A stretch of 64,000 nucleotides of DNA, taken from positions 5,084,001 through 5,148,000 of the forward strand of contig NZ_AP026738.1 in NCBI RefSeq assembly GCF_002157685.2, read 5' to 3'. Source of the DNA: Comamonas thiooxydans (lineage in GTDB: Bacteria; Pseudomonadota; Gammaproteobacteria; Burkholderiales; Burkholderiaceae_C). Below are positions 17,522-27,552 of this stretch, in pieces (within the stretch, counting starts at the first letter, position 1; every line of letters begins with the position of its first letter). The position numbers and the translations under genes were made by a program. The notes under the pieces were generated by a model. The model was not told the DNA's origin, made no database searches, and was given only the letters and a program-made list of their open reading frames with translations.

Positions 17522-19327
17522 ATGGTGAACTCCGCCTCGCCCTGGCAGCACACCGCCATCCCGCTCGATGAAGCCATCAGCCGGCGCGCGGACGCCAGCC
17601 TCAACGCCCCGTTCGTGCGTCTGTGGCAGGCCTTCCTCAGCGGCCGCGTGCTTCTGGCGCTGGCCCTGGTGCTGCTGCAGACACTGAATCTGCAGCTGCA
17701 GAACATCAGCTCCCCCCTGGCCTGGCTGATCTGCTTCACCTATCTGACGCTGACCGTCGTACTGCGCCTGGCTGCCGGACGCCATTTGCCGGCGCCTCGC
17801 GCAGCCCTGCAATGGCTGCCCGTGATCGGCGTCGACATTGCGGCGATCTTTCTGCTGCAGATCTTTCAGGTCGGCTCGCTCAACTACACCGCGCTGCTGG
17901 CCATTCCCGTCCTGATCTCCTCGGCGCTGGGCGGACTGATGCTGGCCTTTGGCACCACGGCCAGCATCACGCTGCTGACGCTGGCCTACACCTTCTGGCA
18001 ATACCACGGCAGGCTCAACGACGGCGCCCAGTCCTATTACCAGGCGGCTTTTTCCTGTGCCGGCTATTTCTGCGTGGCCTATCTCACGCACGAGCTGGCC
18101 AAGCGTGTCCGGCGCGAGCGCTCCCAGGCCCTGTTCAACCGCTTGCGCACCCAGACCCAGGAGCAGGTCAACAGCCTGGTGATCAACCACTTCTCCGACG
18201 GGGTGCTGGTGGTCGACTCCAGCCTGCAGGTGCTGCAGGCCAACCCCGCCGCGCTGCAGCTGCTGGGCCTCGCCATGGATCACCCCCAGCCTTTTTCCCT
18301 GCAGGCCCACAGCTGGTGGGAGCCGCTGGCGCATGCGACACAGGCCAGCTTCGCCCATGCCCGCCCGCTGTCCGCCACGATCCATCTGCAGGCCCATGAG
18401 CGACACGGCGCCACGGGCATGCATGTGCGCACACGCATCACCGAAGTTTCGGCGCCCTATCTGGACGAAGGTCCGCAGGCGCAAGCCAGCCACTCGCTTT
18501 GCGTCATGTTTCTTCACGACCTGCGCGAGATGGAAGCGCAGCTGCGCACCGAAAAGCTGGCCTCCATGGGCCGTATGTCGGCTGCCGTGGCCCATGAAAT
18601 ACGCAACCCGCTGGCCGCCATCACCCAGGCCAATGCGCTGCTGGCCGAAGACCTGGCGAGCCAACCCGGCCCGCAACAGCTATGCCGCATCGTGGGGCAG
18701 AACGCCGACCGACTGGCCCGCATCGCCGAAGAAATCCTCAACCTGGCACGCGTGCAGCAGGGTGCAGAAACCCATCAGGGCCAGTCGCTGCCGCTGGACA
18801 CCCTGCTGGCCCAGATCAGCCATGAATGGCGCATACAGGCCGCCCCGCCGCGCCAGCTTCTGCTGCGGCTCAATGCAACGGCCCGCCATATCCTGTTCGA
18901 TGAAGAGCATCTGCGCCGCGTGCTGATCAACTTGCTGGACAATGCCCAGCGCCACCGCAGCCATGCCGGCAATGAGGCGGGCCTGCAGCTGATCAGCGGC
19001 CACGGGCCCTTGAACGGTCAGATCCAGGGTCTCGCACCGCAGGACGACACCTGCTGGTTCATGGTCTGGAGTGATGGGGCACCGCTGGAGTCCAGCGTCG
19101 AGCGCCATCTGTTCGAGCCGTTCTTCTCCTCTCAAAGCCGCTCCAGCGGCCTCGGACTCTATATATGCCGTGAGCTGTGCCAGCGCTACGATGCCTCCAT
19201 CAGCTATCAACGCCTGGCCCGCAACACACCGCAAGGCGATGTGAACGGCAATGCCTTTATCGTGACTCTGCGCAGCGGCCCTTCATCCCTCGCAAGCCAC
19301 TCTCTGTTTGACTCGATCATGGTGTAA
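17522..19327 (+). CDS. pilS: PilS-like sensor histidine kinase
   Basis: 601 residues. About six N-terminal membrane helices (residues roughly 35-200) are followed by a PAS-like linker (LVINHFSDGVLVVDSSLQVLQANPAALQLLG). The HisKA box is AAVAHEIRNPLAAITQANALL, with phospho-acceptor His358. The HATPase domain shows the N box LINLLDNAQRH and the G box SSGLGLYICRELCQRY. In pseudomonads, PilS and PilR control pilin (pilA) transcription; the multi-helix sensor followed directly by an NtrC-type regulator fits. The start is the ATG before VNSASPWQHT, five bases after the previous stop. Confidence 0.92.
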   Translation: MVNSASPWQHTAIPLDEAISRRADASLNAPFVRLWQAFLSGRVLLALALVLLQTLNLQLQNISSPLAWLICFTYLTLTVVLRLAAGRHLPAPRAALQWLPVIGVDIAAIFLLQIFQVGSLNYTALLAIPVLISSALGGLMLAFGTTASITLLTLAYTFWQYHGRLNDGAQSYYQAAFSCAGYFCVAYLTHELAKRVRRERSQALFNRLRTQTQEQVNSLVINHFSDGVLVVDSSLQVLQANPAALQLLGLAMDHPQPFSLQAHSWWEPLAHATQASFAHARPLSATIHLQAHERHGATGMHVRTRITEVSAPYLDEGPQAQASHSLCVMFLHDLREMEAQLRTEKLASMGRMSAAVAHEIRNPLAAITQANALLAEDLASQPGPQQLCRIVGQNADRLARIAEEILNLARVQQGAETHQGQSLPLDTLLAQISHEWRIQAAPPRQLLLRLNATARHILFDEEHLRRVLINLLDNAQRHRSHAGNEAGLQLISGHGPLNGQIQGLAPQDDTCWFMVWSDGAPLESSVERHLFEPFFSSQSRSSGLGLYICRELCQRYDASISYQRLARNTPQGDVNGNAFIVTLRSGPSSLASHSLFDSIMV

Positions 19328-19332
19328 GCCCA

Positions 19333-20833
<1,501 letters not shown>

Positions 20834-20841
<8 letters not shown>

Positions 20842-21472
20842 TCCCGCACCCCATTCTCCATCCTTGCCGCTGCCACAGCAGCCTTGGCAGGCCGGCTGGT
20901 ACGGTGCGGCGCGTCACCTGAAATCTCCCAATTTCGGCCCTCGTCCCAAGGATGCGCAGATCGACCTCGTGGTCATCCATTCCATCAGCCTGCCTCCGGG
21001 TCAGTACGGCACAGGCGCGGTGCAGCAGCTGTTCACCAATCAGCTGGACTGGGACGCCCACCCCTATTACCAGGGCATTCGCGGCCTCGAAGTTTCGTCA
21101 CATTTCTTTGTCACGCGTCAAGGCGAGATCTGGCAGTTCGTCAGCTGCGACGACCGTGCATGGCATGCCGGTGTCAGCCAATGGCGCGGGCGCGAGCGCT
21201 GCAACGACGACTCCATCGGCATCGAACTCGAAGGCCTGGAAGGCCTGAGCTTTGAAGCTCCGCAGTACCAGGCCCTGCAGCAGCTTTGCATCGCCATCGC
21301 GGCGCAATATCCTGTGCGCTACATCGCCGGGCACGAGCACATCGCCCCTGGACGCAAGCAGGACCCCGGACCCGGTTTTGACTGGCAGCGGCTGCAGCTG
21401 CAACTGGGCAGAGCAGACGGCACTCGAAGCTGGGAATTCCCCCCCAGTCCTGCAGCCTCAGGCGCAGCCTGA
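20834..21472 (+). CDS. ampD: 1,6-anhydro-N-acetylmuramyl-L-alanine amidase AmpD
   Basis: 212 residues. The amidase_2 fold is marked by VVIHSISLPPGQYG (first zinc His), SSHFFVTRQGEIWQFV, DRAWHAGVSQWRGRERCND, SIGIELEG, and GHEHIAPGRKQDPGPGFDW (second His and the Asp of the zinc site). It is cytosolic, with no signal peptide, and removes the stem peptide from anhydro-muropeptides in wall recycling. Its activity indirectly controls AmpR/AmpC beta-lactamase induction where those exist. The start overlaps the pilR stop by eight bases. Confidence 0.95.
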
Positions 21473-21808
21473 AATCTTCATAGCATCTACCGCCTTTCAG
21501 CGCTCGATTTCATGCATATTCACAGCTGAAATCTTGTACTGGCAAGCGCTATGCGCTCCTCATTTTGAAAATCCCGAGCATCCATCGTTGCGGGGCTTCG
21601 AAACGGCATGTCAATGGCGCGCGCGCAACAACTGTCGCCTGCATCAAACACGCAAATTTTTTACATATTTCCGTCCCGATCTGCCGCCGCGCGCAACCGC
21701 GCCACAGGCCTTTATTCATGCGGGATGAAGTCATTTTTGCGGCTGTCAAGCGGCGCTCGAAATGCCAGATTCAGTAGTTTCATCAGGTCGCCCGGATTTA
21801 AGCGCGAT

Positions 21809-21824
21809 ACACTACCGGTAGTGT
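21809..21824. promoter_or_regulatory. NrdR box 1
   Basis: ACACTACCGGTAGTGT is a perfect 16-base palindrome and fits the NrdR consensus ACACWATATATWGTGT in its outer halves. It starts exactly 31 bases before the second box, the three-helical-turn spacing typical of NrdR pairs. Confidence 0.85.
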
Positions 21825-21839
21825 TTTGAAGCGTCTCAG

Positions 21840-21855
21840 ACCCCATATCTAGTGT
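21840..21855. promoter_or_regulatory. NrdR box 2
   Basis: ACCCCATATCTAGTGT matches the NrdR consensus with a degraded left half and intact right half (ATCTAGTGT). With box 1 it forms the paired operator by which the nucleotide-sensing repressor NrdR shuts off ribonucleotide reductase genes. The nrdR gene is not in this window. Confidence 0.8.
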
Positions 21856-21977
21856 TTACAAGTTGTGCACACCCTGTGCAAACCATGTGTAAACCGAGGC
21901 GCCGAATCGTGTTTTTGATGGCCTGCCCACAGTGCAGGCCTTTGTCTGCCTATCCACATACTGACTCAGAGGAACTT

Positions 21978-24887
21978 ATGCAAGAAGCGTTGAACTCACT
22001 GCCTTCTGCCGCACCTGCCGGTGCAGCCAATTCTTCCTCCCCCAATGACAGCTATCAGATCATCCGCCGCAGCGGCGATGTGGTGGCTTTCGCGCCCCAG
22101 AAGATTGCCGTGGCCCTGACCAAGGCCTTCCTGGCTGTGCGCGGCGCGCAGGGCGCGGCTTCCGCCAGCGTGCGCGACACCGTCAACGAACTGACCGACG
22201 GCGTGGTGCGCGCACTGGTGCGCTCGCGCCCCGATGGCGGCACCTTCCATATTGAAGATGTGCAGGATCAGGTCGAGCTGGGCCTGATGCGTGCCGGCCA
22301 CCAGGACGTGGCCCGCGCCTATGTGCTGTACCGCGAGCGCCGCAACCAGGAGCGTGCCGAGCAGAAGAAGGCCGCCGAAGTGGCAGCCGCTGCCGCCACC
22401 AAGCCCGTGCTGCATGTGACCGACAACGGCCAGCGCGTGCCGCTGAACCAGGAGCGCCTGGAAGCCCTGATCGTCGCTTCCTGCGGCAATCTGAATGCCG
22501 ACATCCAGTCCGCCCCCATCGTGGCCGAGACCCTGCGCAATCTGTATGACGGCGTGCCTCTGGCCGAGGTCTACAAGGCGTCCATCCTGGCCGCCCGTAC
22601 GCTGATCGAAAAAGACCCCGACTACACCTACGTCACCGCCCGTCTGCTGCTGCACACCATCGTGCGCGAAGTCATGGGCCGCGACGTGCAGCCCGCGGAA
22701 ATGCAGGCCGCCTATGCCGACTACTTCCCCGGCTTTGTGCAAAAAGGCGTGGACAACGAACTGCTCAACCCCGAGCTGCTGAACTACGACCTGCCCCGTC
22801 TGGCCAAGGCCCTGAAGGCCGAGCGCGACGAGCAGTTCGACTATCTGGGTCTGCAGACCCTGTACGACCGCTACTTCCTGCACGTGCGCAAGACCCGCAT
22901 CGAGCTGCCCCAGTCCTTCTTCATGCGCGTGGCCATGGGCCTGGCGCTGAACGAGCCCGACCGCAACGCCCGTGCCATCGAGTTCTACGAACTGCTGTCG
23001 TCCTTCGACTTCATGTCGTCCACTCCCACGCTGTTCAACAGCGGCACGCTGCGCTCGCAACTGTCGTCCTGCTACCTGACCACCGTGCCCGACGATCTGG
23101 ACGGCATCTACGAATCCATCAAGGAAAACGCTCTGCTGTCCAAGTTTGCTGGCGGCCTGGGCAATGACTGGACCCGTGTGCGTGCCCTGGGCTCGCGCAT
23201 CAAGGGCACCAACGGCGAATCGCAAGGCGTGGTTCCCTTCCTCAAGGTGGTCAACGACACGGCCGTCGCCGTGAACCAGGGCGGCAAGCGCAAGGGCGCG
23301 GTCTGCACCTATCTTGAATCCTGGCACCTGGACATCGAAGAATTCCTGGAGCTGCGCAAGAACACCGGCGACGACCGCCGCCGCACCCACGACATGAACA
23401 CGGCGAACTGGATTCCCGACCTGTTCATGAAGCGCGTGATGGAAAAAGGCCAGTGGACCCTGTTCTCGCCCGCCGACACTCCCGATCTGCACGATCTGTA
23501 CGGCGAAGCCTTCGAGAAGGCCTACACCGCCTATGAAGCCAAGACCGACAGCGGCGAACTCAAGCTGTTCAAGCGCGTGCCTGCCGTGGATCTGTGGCGC
23601 AAGATGCTCTCGATGCTGTTCGAGACCGGCCATCCCTGGATCACCTTCAAGGACCCCTGCAACATCCGCTCGCCCCAGCAGCACGTGGGTGTGGTGCACT
23701 CGTCCAATCTGTGCACCGAGATCACGCTCAACACCAGCGACACCGAAACCGCGGTCTGCAACCTGGGTTCCGTGAACCTGGTCCAGCACATCAAGGACGG
23801 CAAGATCGACCACGACAAGCTGCGCAAGACCGTGAACACGGCCATGCGCATGCTGGACAACGTGATCGACATCAACTACTACGCCGTGCAAAAGGCCAAG
23901 GACTCCAATCTGCGCCACCGCCCCGTGGGCATGGGCCTGATGGGCTTCCAGGACGCGCTGTATGAAATGCGCACCGCCTACGCCAGCCAGGGCGCCGTCG
24001 AGTTCGCCGACGAGGCCATGGAAGCCATCTGCTACTACGCTTACTGGGCGTCGACCGAGCTGTCCAAGGAACGCGGCACCTACTCCACCTTCAAGGGCTC
24101 GCTGTGGGATCAGGGCATCCTGCCCCCCGACACTCTGAAGCTGCTGGAAAAGGCCCGCGGCGGCTATGTGGAAGTGGACCGCTCCGCCAAGCTGGACTGG
24201 GATGCACTGCGCGCCAAGATCGCCAAGGACGGCATGCGCAACTCCAACTGCGTGGCCATTGCCCCCACCGCCACCATCTCCAACATCGTGGGCGTGGATG
24301 CCTCGATCGAGCCTTCGTTCGGCAACCTGTCCGTGAAGTCCAATCTGTCGGGCGAATTCACCGTCATCAACCAGTACCTGGTGCGCGACCTCAAGCGTCT
24401 GGGCCTGTGGGACGACGTGATGGTCATGGACCTCAAGCATTTCGACGGCTCGCTGCGCGCCATCGACCGCGTGCCGCAAGAGATCAAGAACCTCTACGCG
24501 ACCGCGTTCGAAGTCTCGCCCGAATGGCTGGTGGAAGCCGCCTCGCGCCGCCAGAAGTGGATCGACCAGGCCCAGAGCCTGAACATCTACATGGCCGGTG
24601 CATCGGGCAAGAAGCTGCACGACACCTATATGCTGGCCTGGCTGCGCGGTCTGAAGACCACCTACTACCTGCGTACCACCAGCGCGACCAATATCGAGAA
24701 GTCCACCGTGCAAAGCCGTGTGCTGAACGCCGTGTCCTCCGGCGCTCCTGCCGCTTCGGCTGCACCTGCGGCCAAGCCTGCGGTGAGCGCACTGGAAGCG
24801 GCTGCTGCCGCTGCCCGTGCCCAGGCACCTGCCACGGACATCAAGTTCTGCGCCATCGACGACCCAGGCTGCGAGGCCTGCCAGTAA
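21978..24887 (+). CDS. nrdA: Class Ia ribonucleoside-diphosphate reductase, alpha subunit
   Basis: 969 residues, about 200 longer than E. coli NrdA. Two ATP-cone regions are seen: residues about 30-120 (QIIRRSGDVVAFAPQKIAVAL to ARAYVLYRERRN) and about 150-240 (VPLNQERLEALIVASC to TARLLLHTIV), as in Pseudomonas NrdA. The catalytic barrel has the redox cysteine in QLSSCYLTT, the radical cysteine in SSNLCTEITL, its partner in TAVCNLGSVNL, and the C-terminal shuttle pair CEACQ. It reduces ribonucleotides to deoxyribonucleotides with NrdB. The start ATG follows AGAGGAA. Confidence 0.97.
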   Translation: MQEALNSLPSAAPAGAANSSSPNDSYQIIRRSGDVVAFAPQKIAVALTKAFLAVRGAQGAASASVRDTVNELTDGVVRALVRSRPDGGTFHIEDVQDQVELGLMRAGHQDVARAYVLYRERRNQERAEQKKAAEVAAAAATKPVLHVTDNGQRVPLNQERLEALIVASCGNLNADIQSAPIVAETLRNLYDGVPLAEVYKASILAARTLIEKDPDYTYVTARLLLHTIVREVMGRDVQPAEMQAAYADYFPGFVQKGVDNELLNPELLNYDLPRLAKALKAERDEQFDYLGLQTLYDRYFLHVRKTRIELPQSFFMRVAMGLALNEPDRNARAIEFYELLSSFDFMSSTPTLFNSGTLRSQLSSCYLTTVPDDLDGIYESIKENALLSKFAGGLGNDWTRVRALGSRIKGTNGESQGVVPFLKVVNDTAVAVNQGGKRKGAVCTYLESWHLDIEEFLELRKNTGDDRRRTHDMNTANWIPDLFMKRVMEKGQWTLFSPADTPDLHDLYGEAFEKAYTAYEAKTDSGELKLFKRVPAVDLWRKMLSMLFETGHPWITFKDPCNIRSPQQHVGVVHSSNLCTEITLNTSDTETAVCNLGSVNLVQHIKDGKIDHDKLRKTVNTAMRMLDNVIDINYYAVQKAKDSNLRHRPVGMGLMGFQDALYEMRTAYASQGAVEFADEAMEAICYYAYWASTELSKERGTYSTFKGSLWDQGILPPDTLKLLEKARGGYVEVDRSAKLDWDALRAKIAKDGMRNSNCVAIAPTATISNIVGVDASIEPSFGNLSVKSNLSGEFTVINQYLVRDLKRLGLWDDVMVMDLKHFDGSLRAIDRVPQEIKNLYATAFEVSPEWLVEAASRRQKWIDQAQSLNIYMAGASGKKLHDTYMLAWLRGLKTTYYLRTTSATNIEKSTVQSRVLNAVSSGAPAASAAPAAKPAVSALEAAAAAARAQAPATDIKFCAIDDPGCEACQ

Positions 24888-24895
24888 TTGACTGG

Positions 24896-25005
24896 CTCCC
24901 CCTGAGGCGCTTTGCCTAGGCGGCCCCGCGCCTTCCCCCCTCTCTCGCTACGCGGGATGGGGACGACACCCTCGGTGCGCAACAGCGCTTCCTCGGTGTC
25001 TCTCG
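24896..25005 (+). repeat. Stop-codon-adjacent GC-rich repeat, copy 2 (3' of nrdA)
   Basis: Begins nine bases after the nrdA stop: CTCCCCCTGAGGCGCTTTGCC, then CGGCCCCGCGCCTTCCCCC, CTCTCTCGCTACGCGGG, TGGGGACGACACC and GCGCTTCCTCGG. Same order and orientation, relative to the upstream gene, as the copies after ffh, mtgA and ftsZ. Confidence 0.7.
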
Positions 25006-25026
25006 CCTTAGAGTGCGCCAGTATTT

Positions 25027-25040
25027 GAGTGGCGCCACTC
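25027..25040. other. Perfect 14-base palindrome in the nrdA-nrdB gap
   Basis: GAGTGGCGCCACTC is fully self-complementary. It may be a protein site or simply a hairpin; I know of no regulator for it. Confidence 0.35.
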
Positions 25041-25056
25041 CATCAATAAATGATTG

Positions 25057-25093
25057 AAAAGCTGGATGTCGATTGCACTGCACCCAGCTTTTT
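25057..25093 (+). terminator. Terminator-like hairpin between nrdA and nrdB
   Basis: Stem AAAAGCTGG / CCAGCTTTT with a 19-base loop and a short T-run, ending 17 bases before the nrdB start and just before its ribosome site. It could partly terminate nrdA transcription or block or protect the nrdB leader, adjusting the subunit ratio. Confidence 0.55.
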
Positions 25094-25110
25094 CCCTTCA
25101 AGGAATAAAT

Positions 25111-26202
25111 ATGCTGAGCTTTGACGACGACACCTTTGCCCCTTCCGCCACCAGCGCAGAAGCCGGCGCGTCCACCAGCACCCACAAGCGCGTGAATGCC
25201 GCAGACAAGCGCATCATCAACGCCAAGACCGACGTGAACCAGCTGGTTCCCTTCAAGTACAAGTGGGCCTGGGAAAAGTATCTGGCCACCTGCGCCAACC
25301 ACTGGATGCCGCAGGAAGTGAACATGACGCGCGACATCGCGCTGTGGAAGGACCCCAACGGTCTGACCGAAGACGAGCGCCGCATCGTCAAGCGCAACCT
25401 GGGCTTCTTTGTGACGGCCGATTCGCTGGCCGCCAACAACATCGTGCTGGGCACCTACCGCCACATCACGGCGCCCGAGTGCCGCCAGTTCCTGCTGCGC
25501 CAGGCTTTCGAGGAAGCCATCCACACCCATGCCTACCAGTACATCGTGGAATCGCTGGGTCTGGATGAATCGGAAATCTTCAACGCCTACAACGAAGTCC
25601 AATCCATCCGCGACAAGGACGAGTTCCTGATCCCCTTCATCGAAGCGATCATGGACCCCAACTTCCACACCGGCACACCCGAGACCGACCAGACTCTGCT
25701 GAAGTCGCTGATCGTTTTTGCCTGCCTGATGGAAGGTCTGTTCTTCTACGTGGGCTTCACGCAAATCCTGGCCCTGGGCCGCCAGAACAAGATGACGGGC
25801 GCCGCCGAGCAGTACCAGTACATCCTGCGCGACGAGTCCATGCACTGCAACTTCGGCATCGATCTGATCAACCAGCTCAAGCTCGAGAACCCCCATCTGT
25901 GGACGGCCGAGTTCAAGCAGGAAATCACGGAGCTGTTCCAGAAGGCTGTGGAGCTTGAATATCGCTATGCCGAGGACACCATGCCACGCGGCGTGCTCGG
26001 CATGAATGCATCCATGTTCAAGGGCTATCTGCGCTACATCGCCAACCGTCGCGCCACACAGATCGGCCTGGAGGAACTGTTCCCCGGTGAAGAAAATCCC
26101 TTCCCCTGGATGAGCGAAATGATCGATTTGAAGAAAGAACGTAACTTCTTTGAGACACGAGTGATCGAGTATCAGACCGGAGGCGCACTTTCTTGGGATT
26201 AA
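25111..26202 (+). CDS. nrdB: Class Ia ribonucleoside-diphosphate reductase, beta subunit
   Basis: 363 residues. The ferritin-like fold carries the di-iron ligands on helices: the Glu/His motif [29 protein letters not shown] and [16 protein letters not shown]. The radical-bearing tyrosine is expected just after the first helix pair. The C-terminal tail [11 protein letters not shown] ends in the usual acidic/aromatic docking peptide for NrdA. It generates the tyrosyl radical used by NrdA. The ATG has a strong AAGGA site, and the NrdR boxes upstream of nrdA probably govern it too. Confidence 0.97.
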   Translation: MLSFDDDTFAPSATSAEAGASTSTHKRVNAADKRIINAKTDVNQLVPFKYKWAWEKYLATCANHWMPQEVNMTRDIALWKDPNGLTEDERRIVKRNLGFFVTADSLAANNIVLGTYRHITAPECRQFLLRQAFEEAIHTHAYQYIVESLGLDESEIFNAYNEVQSIRDKDEFLIPFIEAIMDPNFHTGTPETDQTLLKSLIVFACLMEGLFFYVGFTQILALGRQNKMTGAAEQYQYILRDESMHCNFGIDLINQLKLENPHLWTAEFKQEITELFQKAVELEYRYAEDTMPRGVLGMNASMFKGYLRYIANRRATQIGLEELFPGEENPFPWMSEMIDLKKERNFFETRVIEYQTGGALSWD

Positions 26203-26235
26203 TTGCTTCTAAGCAGGCACAATGCGAGTCATGAC

Positions 26236-26284
26236 TTGCTTCACTTCATTGCTACAAAAAACTGAGATTTTTGGCGTGAAGCAA
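26236..26284. other. Inverted repeat upstream of the H1-like gene
   Basis: TTGCTTCAC and GTGAAGCAA are perfect 9-base inverted arms separated by 31 bases of AT-richer sequence, between nrdB and the histone-like gene. It could be an untranslated-leader hairpin or small-RNA-like structure; there is no T-run directly after it. Confidence 0.35.
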
Positions 26285-26381
26285 ATTTGTGTTCCTAGCG
26301 ATGCGTAACTCCACATCGCTTTGAATCGTCCGGCACTGCAAAGAGCCGGACGTCTTATGCAAATCAACGAAGGAGAAAATG

Positions 26382-27449
26382 ATGGCAACTGCGAAGAAGA
26401 CGGCCGCCAAGGCCACAACCGAGAAAAAGACACCTGCCAAGAAGGCGGCCGCGCCCAAGGCTGAAGCTGTGAAGAAGGCAGCTGCAACCAAGACCGCAGC
26501 CCCCAAGGCCGCTGCTCCTGCAAAGGCTGCACCCAAGAAGGCTGCAACCACTGCCAAGGCTGCTGCTCCTGCAAAGGCTGCGCCCAAGAAGGCTGCAACC
26601 GCTGCCAAGGCTGCTGCTCCTGCAAAGGCTGCACCCAAGAAGGCTGCAACCGCCGCCAAGGCTGCTGCTCCTGCAAAGGCTGCACCCAAGAAGGCTGCAA
26701 CCGCCGCCAAGGCCGCTGCTCCTGCAAAGGCTGCACCCAAGAAGGCTGCAACCGCTGCCAAGGCCGCTGCTCCTGCAAAGGCTGCAACTAAGAAGGCTGC
26801 AACCGCTGCCAAGGCCGCTGCTCCTGCGAAGGCTGCAACTAAGAAGGCTGCAACCGCTGCCAAGGCCGCTGCTCCTGCAAAGGCTGCACCCAAGAAGGCT
26901 GCAACCGCTGCCAAGGCCGCTGCTCCTGCAAAGGCTGCACCCAAGAAGGCTGCAACCACTGCCAAGGCCGCTGCACCCAAGAAGGCTGCAACCGCTGCCA
27001 AGGCCGCTGCTCCCAAGAAGGCTGCAACTGCTGCCAAGGCCGCTGCTCCCAAGAAGGCTGCAACTACTGCCAAGGCCGCTGCCCCCAAGAAGGCTGCAAC
27101 TGCTGCCAAGGCCGCTGCACCCAAGAAGGCTGCAACTGCTGCCAAGGCCGCTGCGCCCAAGAAGGCTGCAACTGCTGCCAAGGCCGCTGCCCCCAAGAAG
27201 GCTGCAACTGCTGCCAAGGCCGCCGCTCCTGCAAAGGCTGCACCCAAGAAGGCTGCAACTGCTGCCAAGGCCGCCGCTCCTGCAAAAGCTGCACCCAAGA
27301 AGGCTGCAACTGCTGCCAAGGCCGCCGCTCCCAAGAAGGCAGCAGCAGCACCCGCTCCTGCCGCAGTAACCGAAACCGCTGCACCCGTGGCACAGACCCG
27401 CCTGGCACCTCAAGCCGCCTGGCCCTTCCCCACAGGTAACAAGCCCTGA
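26382..27449 (+). CDS. Histone H1-like Lys/Ala/Pro-rich DNA-binding protein
   Basis: 355 residues, nearly all Ala, Lys, Pro and Thr. After a basic head (ATAKKTAAKATTEKKTPAKKAAAPK) come nine 17-residue units of the type KAAAPAKAAPKKAATAA, seven 12-residue units KAAAPKKAATAA, then two more long units. The tail is non-repetitive (APAPAAVTETAAPVAQTRLAPQAAWPFPTGNKP). This is the composition of histone H1-like proteins such as Bordetella BpH1 and of Pseudomonas AlgP, which bind DNA nonspecifically and compact the nucleoid. Of two adjacent ATGs, the second has the better spacing from AAGGAG. The repeat count is likely variable between strains. It has its own terminator. Confidence 0.9.
   Translation: MATAKKTAAKATTEKKTPAKKAAAPKAEAVKKAAATKTAAPKAAAPAKAAPKKAATTAKAAAPAKAAPKKAATAAKAAAPAKAAPKKAATAAKAAAPAKAAPKKAATAAKAAAPAKAAPKKAATAAKAAAPAKAATKKAATAAKAAAPAKAATKKAATAAKAAAPAKAAPKKAATAAKAAAPAKAAPKKAATTAKAAAPKKAATAAKAAAPKKAATAAKAAAPKKAATTAKAAAPKKAATAAKAAAPKKAATAAKAAAPKKAATAAKAAAPKKAATAAKAAAPAKAAPKKAATAAKAAAPAKAAPKKAATAAKAAAPKKAAAAPAPAAVTETAAPVAQTRLAPQAAWPFPTGNKP
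26500..27335 (+). repeat. Coding tandem repeats (51-base and 36-base units) in the H1-like gene
   Basis: The DNA repeats every 51 bases (unit containing GCTGCTCCTGCAAAGGCTGC) for nine copies, then every 36 bases for seven copies, then 51 bases again. The 36-base unit is the 51-base unit with a five-codon deletion. All lengths are multiples of three, so copy-number change by slippage or recombination keeps the frame. Confidence 0.9.
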
Positions 27450-27473
27450 TCGGTTCGCTGACCTGCACGCCAT

Positions 27474-27512
27474 AAAAAAGCCCGGCCTCTCCTGCGAGAG
27501 TCGGGCTTTTTT
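27474..27512 (+). terminator. Intrinsic terminator, usable in both directions
   Basis: AAAAAAGCCCG and CGGGCTTTTTT flank an inner stem CTCTC/GAGAG. It lies between the H1-like gene and the convergent PfkB-family kinase gene, so it can end transcripts from both sides. Confidence 0.9.
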
Positions 27513-27552
27513 ACATGCCTGATATCTGTGCCCTCAAGGCACGGATACCAAA

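Larger units (their letters stand above)
21473..21977 (+). other. Long upstream region of nrdA
   Basis: About 505 bases without a gene. The first part (to about 21560) has short repeats: CTGAAATCTT occurs at 21469 and 21526, and CATAGC / GCTATG ends at 21479 and 21548 give a weak palindrome. The second part holds two NrdR boxes and the likely nrdA promoter. Reading frames across it are not convincing. Confidence 0.6.

Noticed and set aside
21856..21960. Possible DnaA boxes upstream of nrdA (TTGTGCACA, CTATCCACA)
   Set aside because: They differ from TTATCCACA by one or two bases and are not clustered in a meaningful way; too weak to call.
21996..24713. 905-codon open frame antisense to nrdA
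   Set aside because: It mirrors the GC-skewed codon positions of nrdA, is His/Val/Gly-rich without a recognisable fold, and nrdA is certain on the other strand.
26252..27334. Repetitive Ala/Val/Phe open frame antisense to the H1-like gene
   Set aside because: Produced by the tandem repeats read backwards; the plus strand has the ribosome site, terminator and H1-like composition.
26500..27335. Regular repeats considered as a CRISPR array
   Set aside because: Repeats are contiguous, in-frame codons without unique spacers, and no cas genes are present.
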